NCBI GenBank assembly: GCA_964608265.1
Contig: CAZSNP010000015.1
Span: forward strand, 14,841-78,840
Direction: 5' to 3'
From: JANWXR01 sp964608265
GTDB lineage: Bacteria > Chloroflexota > Anaerolineae > Anaerolineales > UBA6663
DNA length: 64,000 nucleotides
Positions 31,972 through 39,670 of this stretch are shown in pieces. Made by a program: the position numbers and the translations under genes. Under the pieces are notes generated by a model that saw only the letters and a program-made list of their open reading frames with translations, was not told the DNA's origin and made no database searches. Every line of letters starts with the position of its first letter. Positions within the stretch are counted from its first letter, which is position 1.

Positions 31972-33237
31972 TCACTTCCACGACCACACGCCAAAGGTGC
32001 CGTTCGAGACAAAGGTCGGCTCGGCCCCCGCGCCGGTGGCGTCGTAAATGAAGACGCCGGGCTTCTGGGTATCGTCGTACAACGTCGCCACGACCAGGCT
32101 CTGGCTGTCGGGGCTCCAGATCGTCAGCGATTGATGATACTGATCGAAGTACGGCACCATCTGCAGAAAACGGTCGCTGGGGAAAATCTGATCGACCGTG
32201 TACGTCTCGCCGCTGCTCACCTCCAACACGCGCAGTAGCGAGATGCGCCGGGTTTCACCGGATGCGGGATCCTCAACCGCCTCCAGCGTGAAGTAGGCGA
32301 TGGATTTGCCGTCGGGCGACCAGAAGAAGGTGTAGGCATTTTCCTCGGTCGTGATCGGGTCCGCCTGCCCCGACGGGTCGATGACGGTGAGCGGGCTGAG
32401 CAGCGCCGGCGCAAACCCGGGGATGTAATCGCCGGCCAAATACGCGACGCGCTGGCCGTCCGGACTCCACACAAAGGCGATATCGGCGGCCTCGACCTCG
32501 ACCAGGGCGCGGGCGTCGTCGCCGTTGGCATCCGCCAGGACCAGCGCCGTTGTGGCGGCAGACTTCTGCGCCACCAACATCTGTTTGCCATCCGGCGAGT
32601 AGGCCGGGACTTTGAAGGCCGACGGCGTGATGTTGACGCTCTGCTCGGTGACGTCGTCGCCCAGCCGCAGCACCGCCAGCCGGCCGTCTTCGCCGTTGGC
32701 GTGGATGAGGACGGACTGGCTGTCGGGCGCCCACGACCAGTACAGCGGCGCCCCGGTGTCGAGCGTCTGCGGCTCGCGGCCATCGGTGTGCACGACCTTG
32801 AGCGCCAGCGTGCCCGGCGTCTGCGACAACAAGCCGATGCGTTTGCCGTCGGGCGCCCAGTAGTAATAGATCACGAACTGGTCGCTTTGATAGGCCTCGA
32901 TCAGCTCGGTGCCGTCGCGCCGCACGGTGAACAGGCTGTTCTTGCTCGGCGCGCCCTCGCTCTGTTTGCCCTCGATGCCGCCGAACGCCAGCGACTGACC
33001 ATCGCGCGTCCAGATCGGATATGTGTAGACCCGATAGTCGTCCTCGTTCTCGTTGGCGACGGCGTTGGTGGTGACCTGTTGCTGATTGTCGCCGTTGTGA
33101 TCCACGATGTAGACGTTCCCGTCCTCGCCCAGGAAGGCGATGTGGCCGGGCGTGGTTTGGCGGAACGGGTTGGGCAGGGCGGAGCAGGCGGCGAGGAGGA
33201 GCGTGGAGAGCAGGAGACCAATCTGAAACCGATACAT
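31972..33237 (-). CDS. Lipoprotein with TolB-like (PD40) beta-propeller
   Basis: A 421-residue lipoprotein. The ATG at 33237 is followed by MYRFQIGLLLSTLLLAACSA, with a clear lipobox (LAAC). Repeats of the WD40-like/PD40 type follow: YPIWTRDGQSLAFGG, YYYWAPDGKRIGLLS, WSWAPDSQSVLIHA, VPAYSPDGKQMLVAQ, FVWSPDGQRVAYLA, FFWSPDGKSIAYF and IWSPDSQSLVVAT, about seven blades. There is no enzyme motif; it may bind ligands or proteins at the cell surface. TAGAAT about 35 bases upstream is a likely -10. The gene is followed by a strong terminator and preceded by the gcv terminator, so it is transcribed alone. Confidence 0.85.
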   Translation of the reverse strand: MYRFQIGLLLSTLLLAACSALPNPFRQTTPGHIAFLGEDGNVYIVDHNGDNQQQVTTNAVANENEDDYRVYTYPIWTRDGQSLAFGGIEGKQSEGAPSKNSLFTVRRDGTELIEAYQSDQFVIYYYWAPDGKRIGLLSQTPGTLALKVVHTDGREPQTLDTGAPLYWSWAPDSQSVLIHANGEDGRLAVLRLGDDVTEQSVNITPSAFKVPAYSPDGKQMLVAQKSAATTALVLADANGDDARALVEVEAADIAFVWSPDGQRVAYLAGDYIPGFAPALLSPLTVIDPSGQADPITTEENAYTFFWSPDGKSIAYFTLEAVEDPASGETRRISLLRVLEVSSGETYTVDQIFPSDRFLQMVPYFDQYHQSLTIWSPDSQSLVVATLYDDTQKPGVFIYDATGAGAEPTFVSNGTFGVWSWK

Positions 33238-33330
33238 GGCGGGCCGCCTTTCAGGCTGAGAGTGCGAAAATTCTAGCACGTCGGCGGGGCCTGGGGCGTT
33301 AGAGTAGGTTGAAAGACTCAGCCCGGCCGG

Positions 33331-33366
33331 AAAAGGAAACGGCCCGTTGCCTGCCGGGCCGTTTCC
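33331..33366 (-). terminator. Intrinsic terminator of the gcv operon
   Basis: On the minus strand GGAAACGGCCCG and its complement form a 12-bp stem with an 8-base loop (33335-33366), followed by TTTT at 33334-33331. It lies 33 bases past the gcvPB stop. Confidence 0.9.
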
Positions 33367-33398
33367 CTCGTTGCCTTTCGTTCGCCGTTTGGCCGCTT

Positions 33399-34883
33399 CT
33401 AGTTTTCCGCCCAGGCCGGGATGGGCCGGCAGCACAGCACGAGTTGTTTGGCCGCCGCCACTTCATCCAGCCGCGAGATGGGCGTGGTGTGCGGAGCCTG
33501 CGTCAACAACTCCGGCTGCGTGTGGGCCTCCGCGGCGATCTTGAGCATGGCGGCGGCGAAGTCGTCCAGCGTCTCCCTGGTCTCGCTCTCGGTCGGCTCG
33601 ATCATCAACGCCTCGCGCACGATGAGGGGGAAGTAGTTGGTCGGCGGGTGGAAGTTGTAGTCCATCAGCCGCTTCGAGACGTCGAGCGCGTGCACGCCGG
33701 GCGCATCGGCCCATACGCCTTCGAGGACGAATTCGTGCTTGCACACCCGGTCGTAGGGGACGTTCCACGCGCCGCGCAGCTTGGCCAGCAGGTAGTTGGC
33801 GTTGAGCACCGCGTGCTCGCTGTTGCCGCGCAGCCCGCTCGCGCCGTGCAGGCGGATGTAGGTGTACGCGCGCACATGCATCCCAAAGTTGCCGAGGAAA
33901 GCCTTCATCCGCCCGATGGATTTCTTCGGGCTGACCAGGCCATAGTGAGGCGGCCTGCCCGGCCCGGCCTCGCCGAGGAGGTCGACCACCGGCCCGGGCA
34001 GAAAATCGGCCAGCCGCGCCGAGACGCCGACCGGCCCGCTGCCCGGCCCGCCGCCGCCGTGTGGGGTCGAAAACGTCTTGTGCAGGTTGTAGTGCAACAC
34101 ATCGAAGCCCAGGTCGCCGGGCCGCACCACGCCGACGATGGCGTTCATGTTCGCGCCGTCGCCGTACACCAGCCCGCCGCACGCGTGCACCGCCTGAACC
34201 ACCTCCTCGATGTGCTCCTCGAACAGGCCGAGCGTGTTGGGGTTGGTAATCATCAGCCCGACGATGGTCGGGCCGTGCTCGGCGATGACGGCGCGCAACG
34301 CGGCCAGGTCGACGTTGCCGCGCGCATCCGACGGGAGTTCGATGACGTCGAGGCCGGCCATGCTGGCGGTGGCCGGGTTGGTGCCGTGGGCCGAGTTGGG
34401 GATGAGGACCCTGGTGCGCTGCGGCTCGCCCCGGTCGAGGTGATAGGCCCGCATCATCAGCACGCCGGTCAGCTCACCCTGCGCGCCGGCGGCCGGTTGC
34501 AGGCTGACGGCGGCAAAGCCGCCGATCTCTTTGAGCCACTCCTGCAATTGATACATCATCGCCAGGCTGCCCTGCGCCGTGTCGGGGTCCTGCATCGGGT
34601 GGCTGAGGGCAAAGCCCGGCAGGCGCGCCGCGTCTTCGTTGATCCGCGGGTTGTACTTCATCGTGCACGACCCGAGCGGGTACATGCGCGTGTCAATCGA
34701 GAAGTTGAGTTGCGACAGCCGGGTGAAATGCCGCACCACCGTGAGCTGATCCACCTCCGGCAGGTCCAAATCGTTGCGGATCAGGTCGGCGGGGAAGGGT
34801 GACTCGGGCACATCCGGGTCGGGCAGCGAAATCCCGGCCCGCCCCGGCCGGCTGAGGTCGTAGATGAGGGGTTCGAGGGACAT
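33399..34883 (-). CDS. gcvPB: Glycine dehydrogenase (decarboxylating) subunit 2
   Basis: A 494-residue C-terminal half of the two-subunit P-protein, which decarboxylates glycine with PLP and loads the aminomethyl group onto GcvH. The PLP lysine lies in HYNLHKTFSTPHGGGGPGSG. The N-terminal LIYDLSRPGRAGISLPDPDV and HFTRLSQLNFSIDTRMYPLG are family landmarks. The split P-protein (gcvPA plus gcvPB) is usual in Firmicutes, archaea and Chloroflexota. It lies 81 bases after gcvPA on the minus strand, with a palindromic repeat in between and a strong terminator after it. Expression should follow the upstream glycine riboswitch. Confidence 0.97.
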   Translation of the reverse strand: MSLEPLIYDLSRPGRAGISLPDPDVPESPFPADLIRNDLDLPEVDQLTVVRHFTRLSQLNFSIDTRMYPLGSCTMKYNPRINEDAARLPGFALSHPMQDPDTAQGSLAMMYQLQEWLKEIGGFAAVSLQPAAGAQGELTGVLMMRAYHLDRGEPQRTRVLIPNSAHGTNPATASMAGLDVIELPSDARGNVDLAALRAVIAEHGPTIVGLMITNPNTLGLFEEHIEEVVQAVHACGGLVYGDGANMNAIVGVVRPGDLGFDVLHYNLHKTFSTPHGGGGPGSGPVGVSARLADFLPGPVVDLLGEAGPGRPPHYGLVSPKKSIGRMKAFLGNFGMHVRAYTYIRLHGASGLRGNSEHAVLNANYLLAKLRGAWNVPYDRVCKHEFVLEGVWADAPGVHALDVSKRLMDYNFHPPTNYFPLIVREALMIEPTESETRETLDDFAAAMLKIAAEAHTQPELLTQAPHTTPISRLDEVAAAKQLVLCCRPIPAWAEN

Positions 34884-34900
34884 ACGTATTCCGGTAAAAC

Positions 34901-34970
34901 GCGCAACGTGAAACGTGAAGGCGTCGCTGTCAGGCAGCGCCTCTCACGCGTTACGTTCTACGTTTCACGC
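34901..34970. repeat. Palindromic 'AACGTGAAACGTGAAG...ACGTTTCACGC' dialect
   Basis: The left arm (34901-34920) and right arm (about 34945-34970) carry inverted ACGTGAAACGT words, with an inner hairpin GGCGTCGCTG...CAGGCAGCGCC. The TGA stop codon of gcvPA (34965-34967) lies inside the right arm. Confidence 0.75.
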
Positions 34971-36308
34971 TCCAATCTCCTTCAACGCTTCGACCAATTC
35001 GTGGATTTCCTGCTTCGAGTTCATCTCGGTCACGCACACCAGCATGTGATTCTGGAGGTGGGCGTAATCCTGGCCGAGGTCATACCCCCCGATGAGGCTG
35101 CGCTCGTTGAGCAGGAAGGCGTTGATCTCCCTGACCGGTTTCGGGCAGCGCAGGACAAACTCGTTGAAGAACGGCCTGGACGTATCCACGCTGTAGCCCG
35201 GTAGCGCGCCGAGCCGTTGCGCGGCGTAGTGGCTCTTGTGCCAGCACAACTCGGCCACGCGGCGCAGACCGTGCTTGCCCAGGGTCGCCAGATACACACA
35301 GGCCGCCAGCGCCATCAACCCCTGATTGGTGCAGATGTTGCTGCTGGCCTTGTCGCGTTTGATGTGCTGCTCACGCGTCGAGAGCGTCAGCGCAAAGCCG
35401 CGCTGCCCATTGCGGTCGTGCGCCTCGCCGACCAGCCGGCCCGCCATCTTGCGCACCAACTCCTTCCGGGTGCCGAAGAAGCCGAGGTACGGCCCGCCGA
35501 AGGAGAGCGGGATGCCGAGCGCCTGGCCCTCACCGACCACGATGTCGGCGCCGTATTGGCCCGGCGGCCTGAGCAGGCCGAGCGACACGGGGTTGACGGC
35601 CACGCACAGCAGCGCGCCCACCGCGTGACACCTGGCCGCCAGCCCGTCGAGTTTCTCGATCTGCCCGAAGAAGTTGGGCGACTGCACGATGAGGATCAGC
35701 GTGTCCTGGTCGAGCAGCGCCGTCAGCGCGGCGAGATCGTTCTGCCCGCTTTCGTCGCCGGTGATGGTCAGGCCCATGCCCTGCGTGTACGTCCGCACCA
35801 CCTGGCGATAGTGCGGGTGCAACGCCGGCGACAGCACCACCTTCCTGCGCTTCTCGCGGTGATGGTGATAGGCCATGATCACCGCCTCGGCCGTCGAGGT
35901 GCCGCCGTCGTAGTGCGAAGCGTTGGCGACCTCCATCCCGGTCAGCGCGCAGATCATGCTCTGGTATTCGTACACGGCTTGCAGCGTGCCCTGCGACACC
36001 TCCGGCTGATAGGGCGTGTAGGCGGTCAGGAACTCGCCCCGTTGAATCATGTAATTCACCACCGACGGGCTGAAGTGGTGATAGGCGCCCGCGCCGAGGA
36101 ACAGCGGATACGCGCCCGCGTGCACGTTGCCGTCGGAGAGGTTGCGCATCTCCTGCAACGTTTCGAGTTCGGAGAGCGGGTCGGGGATGTTGAGCTTCGG
36201 GAAGCGGTGCGCGGCGGGCACGTCGGCGAACAGCGCCTCGACGCCCGGCACGCCGATGGTCGCCAGCATCTCCGCCCGGTCGGCGTCGGTGTGGGGGAAG
36301 TAACTCAT
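34965..36308 (-). CDS. gcvPA: Glycine dehydrogenase (decarboxylating) subunit 1
   Basis: A 447-residue N-terminal half of the P-protein of the glycine cleavage system. Landmarks: MSYFPHTDADRAEMLATIGV, NFLGAGAYHHFSPSVVNYM-like sequence (LFLGAGAYHHFSPSV), AYTPYQPEVSQGTLQAVYEY, SHYDGGTSTAEAVIMA and ALTLSTREQHIKRDKASSNI. It forms a heterotetramer with GcvPB. The stop codon TGA sits within the right arm of the palindromic repeat at 34901-34970. A second repeat fills the space between gcvH and this ATG, which has no clear ribosome site. Confidence 0.97.
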   Translation of the reverse strand: MSYFPHTDADRAEMLATIGVPGVEALFADVPAAHRFPKLNIPDPLSELETLQEMRNLSDGNVHAGAYPLFLGAGAYHHFSPSVVNYMIQRGEFLTAYTPYQPEVSQGTLQAVYEYQSMICALTGMEVANASHYDGGTSTAEAVIMAYHHHREKRRKVVLSPALHPHYRQVVRTYTQGMGLTITGDESGQNDLAALTALLDQDTLILIVQSPNFFGQIEKLDGLAARCHAVGALLCVAVNPVSLGLLRPPGQYGADIVVGEGQALGIPLSFGGPYLGFFGTRKELVRKMAGRLVGEAHDRNGQRGFALTLSTREQHIKRDKASSNICTNQGLMALAACVYLATLGKHGLRRVAELCWHKSHYAAQRLGALPGYSVDTSRPFFNEFVLRCPKPVREINAFLLNERSLIGGYDLGQDYAHLQNHMLVCVTEMNSKQEIHELVEALKEIGA

Positions 36309-36315
36309 GGTGTTT

Positions 36316-36375
36316 CAGAATGCAGACGGCAGAAGGCAGTGGGTGGCCTTCTGCATTCTGCAATCTGCCTTCTAG
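36316..36375. repeat. 'GGCAGAAGGCAG' palindrome between gcvH and gcvPA
   Basis: CAGAATGCAGACGGCAGAAG is followed by the inverted CCTTCTGCATTCTGCAATCT. It occupies the whole gcvH-gcvPA space, touching the gcvH stop codon at 36372. Confidence 0.75.
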
Positions 36376-36761
36376 TGTTTGCGCTCTTCACAAAACTTCT
36401 CGTACGCCTCCGCATCCAGCAGGTTGCCGAGGTTGGCGGCGTCCGTAATCCTGACCTTCACAATCCAGCCGTGACCGTACGGGTCGGAGTTGATCAGTTC
36501 CGGTCTGGAGGCCAGTTCATCGTTGACGGCGGTGACGGTGCCGGCCACCGGTAAGTAAACGTCGGAGGCGGCTTTCACCGACTCGACCGCGCCGAACGCC
36601 TGCCCGGCGGTGAACGCATCGCCGACCGACGGCATCTCGACGTAGACCACATCCGACAGTTCGCTTTGCGCGAAGTCGCTCACCCCAATCGTGGCGCTAT
36701 CGCCCTCGACCCGGATCCATTCGTCGGATTTGGCATACTTCAAATCAGCAGGGTAGTTCAT
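36372..36761 (-). CDS. gcvH: Glycine cleavage system H protein
   Basis: A 129-residue lipoyl carrier of the glycine cleavage system. The lipoylated Lys is in FGAVESVKAASDVYLPVAG near residue 63, followed by VTAVNDELASRPELINSDPY and GHGWIVKVRI, all standard. The ATG at 36761 is preceded by a GGAGGCCC site. It is the first gene of the cluster, placed directly after the riboswitch terminator, followed by gcvPA and gcvPB. gcvT, often the first gene of such operons, is not present here. Confidence 0.98.
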   Translation of the reverse strand: MNYPADLKYAKSDEWIRVEGDSATIGVSDFAQSELSDVVYVEMPSVGDAFTAGQAFGAVESVKAASDVYLPVAGTVTAVNDELASRPELINSDPYGHGWIVKVRITDAANLGNLLDAEAYEKFCEERKH

Positions 36762-36783
36762 AGGGCCTCCAGTGGTAGGAATG

Positions 36784-36817
36784 AAAAAAGGACGCAGGCA
36801 TTTCATGCGCTGCGTCC
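36784..36817 (-). terminator. Riboswitch-controlled intrinsic terminator
   Basis: On the minus strand GGACGCAG (36817-36810) pairs with CTGCGTCC (36797-36790), followed by six U, just before the gcvH ribosome site. Its first arm shares two or three bases with the 3' strand of P1 of the second glycine aptamer. Aptamer folding should therefore hinder the terminator, giving an ON switch. Confidence 0.88.
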
Positions 36818-37023
36818 TCTGTGCTTGACCTGAGAGATTGTGCCCCGGCGGTGCGTTTCACGCGGAAACGTCTCTTCAGAGGATCGCACACTCGGGGTCC
36901 TTTTACCTGAGAGTTTCACGACTCGGTTGCGCAACCGCGTCGCTTGCCCCGTCGGTGACGGGCAAAGGCTTTCCCTTTGCCTCGGCAATCGCACGCGATT
37001 GCCCGTTCTCTTCTCCGAGTGTG
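36816..37023 (-). ncRNA. Tandem glycine riboswitch
   Basis: On the minus strand, aptamer 1 spans about 37023-36887. It is closed by CACACTCGG/CCGAGTGTG and contains GAGAAGAGAACGGGC, CACCGACGGGGCAA and the hallmark ACTCTCAGGTAAAAGGACC. Aptamer 2 spans about 36882-36816, closed by CCTCTG/CAGAGG, with GAAGAGACG, GCACCGCCGGGGCACAA and TCTCTCAGGTCAAGCAC. It sits between a sigma-70-like promoter and the gcvH gene and is followed by a terminator, so glycine should switch on gcvH-gcvPA-gcvPB. Two aptamers in series are usual for this class (gcvT motif). Confidence 0.95.
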
Positions 37024-37039
37024 GGTTGGTTGTGGTGCG

Positions 37040-37068
37040 ATTCTATGTGCCCGGGGAAGCGAAGTCAA
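37040..37068 (-). promoter_or_regulatory. Promoter of the riboswitch-gcv operon
   Basis: On the minus strand TTGACT (37068-37063), a 17-base spacer and TAGAAT (37045-37040) match a housekeeping sigma promoter. The start would be near 37033, about ten bases before aptamer 1. Confidence 0.85.
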
Positions 37069-37073
37069 GACGC

Positions 37074-37106
37074 AAAAAAAAACCGAGGCTCACGATCGAG
37101 CCTCGG
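37074..37106 (-). terminator. Intrinsic terminator after the DUF5667 gene
   Basis: On the minus strand CCGAGGCTC-gatcgt-GAGCCTCGG is followed by nine U (37082-37074). It lies ten bases past the stop and insulates the gcv promoter. Confidence 0.93.
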
Positions 37107-37116
37107 GGGTCGCGCG

Positions 37117-38415
37117 TTACGGCCGCGGCGGCCAGCCGGTGGGCACATACGTCGCCCACTCGGTCGGCACCACGATGGTCGGTGGCACGAACGTCGGCCC
37201 GGCGAACGTGGGCACCACAAAGGTCGGGATGGGCGGCGGCGTGACGTTCGGATACTCCGTCGCCAGCGCGGTCGCGGTCGCCTGCCAGTTCGGCGACGGA
37301 TATTGCGTGGCGACAGCCGTCACCGTGGCCTGCCAGTTCGGGGTTGGATACATCGTCGCCACCTGCGTCAGCGTGGCCTGCCAATCGGGCGTCGGATACT
37401 GCGTCGCGATCTGTGTCAGCGTCGCGCCGATGACGGGCGTGGGGCAATCGAGGCTCGGCTTCGGCCAGTGCGGCGGCCATTGCACGGGCGTGGGCCATTG
37501 CGCCGGCCAGCAAATCAGCGTCGGGATGGGCGGCGGTGTGCAATCCGCGCTCGGCGTGGGCCAACCCTCCGGCCATTGCGTCGGGGTGGGGAGGTTGCCC
37601 GGCCAGCAATAGTTCGGCACATACGTCGCCCAACCCGTCGGCAGCCCGGTGACGATGGACGTGGCGCGGATCGTGACCGCCAGCGTCGGCCGGATGTGAG
37701 AGGGCGAGGGCGTCGCCGACGGGCGCGGCGTCGCCGTGGGGGGCAGCGGCGTCCCGGTGACCACCGGCTCAACGTTGACTTGCACTGGCCCGGCCTGCGT
37801 CGCCAGGCGTCGCGCCTCGGCATGAAGCTCCGCCATTGCCCGCTCGTAGCTTTCGCCCGCGGCCGTCGCTTCCTCCATCCGGCCCAGCGCCGCGAGGGCT
37901 TGCGCCTCGGCCGCGCGCCGGTTGGCGAACTGCAGCCGCAGGTCGAGCGCCTCGGCTGAGTTGAACGCCAGGGCGAGCCGCGCCGCCTCGAGCGCGCGCT
38001 TCACCGGGTACAGCCCATCGCCCGGCAGCGCCTCGCCCGAGGCGTACGCCGCACCGGCCGCTCCGAGCATCGTCGTCACCACCAACAGCATCGCTATCCA
38101 TCGCATGGCCGGCCTCCGAAAACTTTCGCTCAGGGTCTGCCATGTCGAACGAAGCAAGTCGCCCGGTGTTACGGGCGCGAGGCCGTTGAGCCGCGCGCGC
38201 GGCGCGAGCCGGTTCAGCAACCGCGCGCGGGCGAGGCGTCGAAATTCGCGCGCCGGCGCGGCGTTCGATGCGGCGCGCAGTTGTTGCGCCGCCGCGAGCA
38301 ATTCGGCGAGTTCGTCGCGCCGCGCGGGATGCCGGGCCAGGCACTGTTCGACGGTCTCGCCCCGGTCGAGGGCCTCGAGGCAATCGGCGAGCACGAGGGA
38401 TAACGAGTCGGTCAT
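37117..38415 (-). CDS. DUF5667 membrane protein with C-terminal repeats, partner of an ECF sigma factor
   Basis: A 432-residue protein. The first 85 residues resemble the cytoplasmic part of sigma-associated proteins (VEQCLARHPARRDELAELLA). One membrane segment follows (AMRWIAMLLVVTTMLGAAGA), then the DUF5667 domain (LPGDGLYPVKRALEAARLAL, with RLQFANRRAAEAQALAALGR). The outside tail is Pro/Trp-rich and contains four tandem copies of a 16-residue unit such as ATLTQVATMYPTPNWQ. It overlaps the sigma gene by four bases, so it is translationally coupled. By context it is an anti-sigma-like regulator sensing an outside cue, though no zinc-binding anti-sigma motif is seen. A strong terminator follows. 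Confidence 0.82.
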   Translation of the reverse strand: MTDSLSLVLADCLEALDRGETVEQCLARHPARRDELAELLAAAQQLRAASNAAPAREFRRLARARLLNRLAPRARLNGLAPVTPGDLLRSTWQTLSESFRRPAMRWIAMLLVVTTMLGAAGAAYASGEALPGDGLYPVKRALEAARLALAFNSAEALDLRLQFANRRAAEAQALAALGRMEEATAAGESYERAMAELHAEARRLATQAGPVQVNVEPVVTGTPLPPTATPRPSATPSPSHIRPTLAVTIRATSIVTGLPTGWATYVPNYCWPGNLPTPTQWPEGWPTPSADCTPPPIPTLICWPAQWPTPVQWPPHWPKPSLDCPTPVIGATLTQIATQYPTPDWQATLTQVATMYPTPNWQATVTAVATQYPSPNWQATATALATEYPNVTPPPIPTFVVPTFAGPTFVPPTIVVPTEWATYVPTGWPPRP

Positions 38416-38972
38416 AGGTCGCCTACCTTTTCGGCGAGCAGCGTGCGCAGCAGGGCGAGCGCGCGATGTTGGATGACGCGGATGGCGCCTTCGGTTTTGC
38501 CGACGATGCTGGCGGTCTCGGCATGGCTTAGGTCGGCGATGAAACGCAGGGTGAGCACTTGTTGCTGCACCGGTTCCAGGCTCGCCAACGCGGCCTGCAC
38601 GTCCGCCGCGCGCTCGCGAGCCGTGGCGGCTCGCTCGGGGTTGGGGGCATCGTCGGGATAATGTTCGGCCAGCGGTTCCATCGGCTTGCGGGTGCGATGC
38701 GCATCTATCAGCAGATTGTGGGCGATGCGGTAGAGCCAGGCGGTGAACGGCGCTTCGGTGGGGCGGTAGCGGTCAAGGGCCTCCCACGCTTTCACGAACA
38801 CGGTCTCGGTCAGGTCTTCGGCCTCGCCGGCATCGCCGACGCGATAGAAGACGTAACGATAGATGGCCGTGAGGTGGCGCTCGTACAAATCCCCAAACGC
38901 TTCGCGGTTCCCGGCTTTGGCGAGGGCGATCAGCTCAACGTCGGTCGGGCCTGGCGGCTGGGGGACTGGCAT
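38412..38972 (-). CDS. ECF-type RNA polymerase sigma factor
   Basis: A 186-residue group IV sigma-70 factor. Region 2 (LYERHLTAIYRYVFYRVGDA, then EAEDLTETVFVKAWEALDRY with TAWLYRIAHNLLIDAHR) and region 4 (LEPVQQQVLTLRFIADLSHA, then ETASIVGKTEGAIRVIQHRA) are both present. It should direct RNA polymerase to promoters controlled by the DUF5667 partner encoded by the next, overlapping gene. The leader (38973-39062) contains a long palindrome but no clear promoter I can name. Confidence 0.95.
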   Translation of the reverse strand: MPVPQPPGPTDVELIALAKAGNREAFGDLYERHLTAIYRYVFYRVGDAGEAEDLTETVFVKAWEALDRYRPTEAPFTAWLYRIAHNLLIDAHRTRKPMEPLAEHYPDDAPNPERAATARERAADVQAALASLEPVQQQVLTLRFIADLSHAETASIVGKTEGAIRVIQHRALALLRTLLAEKVGDL

Positions 38973-39024
38973 AACTCTCCCGCAGGTGGAAACGAAGCCG
39001 AGGGGAAAACGTTACGGGTGGGCA

Positions 39025-39057
39025 AGACCGACGCGGTTTTCAAAACCGCGTCGGTCT
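39025..39057. terminator. Perfect 16-bp-arm palindrome, possible terminator
   Basis: AGACCGACGCGGTTTT and its complement are separated by one base. It lies six bases past the stop of the secreted protein gene (minus strand) and upstream of the sigma gene. There is no further U-tract, so it may be another palindromic repeat instead of a true terminator. Confidence 0.5.
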
Positions 39058-39062
39058 GACCT

Positions 39063-39656
39063 TCAATGATTCTGCTCGAAGTTGACGATGATGTGGTTGC
39101 GATTGCACTGCGACGAGGTTACGAGGACATAGTTTTCGGACAGGGCCTGCCCTGCCCCGTTGCGGAGTTGAATGCGATAGTCGTTGCTGTCAATCGGTGT
39201 CGCGCCAAGAGTAACTTCAAAGCCACTGGCCCCGTACTTGGGAGCACTGCCCGTGATCGTGTCGGCCTGAAAGTTGCCGGGGCCGGTGACGCGCACAATG
39301 AGCCCCAGAATCCCGGTATAGTTCAAATCAAACACCTGCCCGGAGACGCCGAACCAGGCGCAACCGTGGCTGTTCGCGAAGTTGGGCAGATAGGCGGGTG
39401 TATCCGGGGTAATGTTGAACTGGAAGAGTGAAAGCGTCCGCGTTGGCGCCGGCGTGCGCGGATCGGGCGTGGGGGAAGACGGCCAGTCTTTGAACACCAG
39501 CGGCAGGTAGCCGGGCGTGCCAATCATCGTCGGCGTGGTGGTGATTTGGATCGTGACCTGCGCGGCGGTGGGCCGCGAGCCGATGAGCAGCGCGGTCACC
39601 CACAGCCAGGCGGCGAGGGCGAGCAGCGCGCAAGTCGAGCGCAGTTGTTTCTGCAT
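39063..39656 (-). CDS. Secreted protein of unknown function
   Basis: A 197-residue exported protein. The ATG at 39656 has a GGAGGGAC site and starts a signal peptide (MQKQLRSTCALLALAAWLWV...TAAQ). A short segment with GTPGYLPLVFKDW and a Pro/Thr linker (SPTPDPRTPAPTRT) leads to a small beta-rich domain with two well separated Cys (HGCAWFGVSGQVFDL and SSQCNRNHIIVNFEQ) that could form a disulfide. No family recognised. The YLPLVFK string echoes the C-terminus of the secreted protein at 17463-19088. It lies 14 bases after alr on the same strand. Confidence 0.68.
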   Translation of the reverse strand: MQKQLRSTCALLALAAWLWVTALLIGSRPTAAQVTIQITTTPTMIGTPGYLPLVFKDWPSSPTPDPRTPAPTRTLSLFQFNITPDTPAYLPNFANSHGCAWFGVSGQVFDLNYTGILGLIVRVTGPGNFQADTITGSAPKYGASGFEVTLGATPIDSNDYRIQLRNGAGQALSENYVLVTSSQCNRNHIIVNFEQNH

Positions 39657-39670
39657 GTCAGTCCCTCCCA

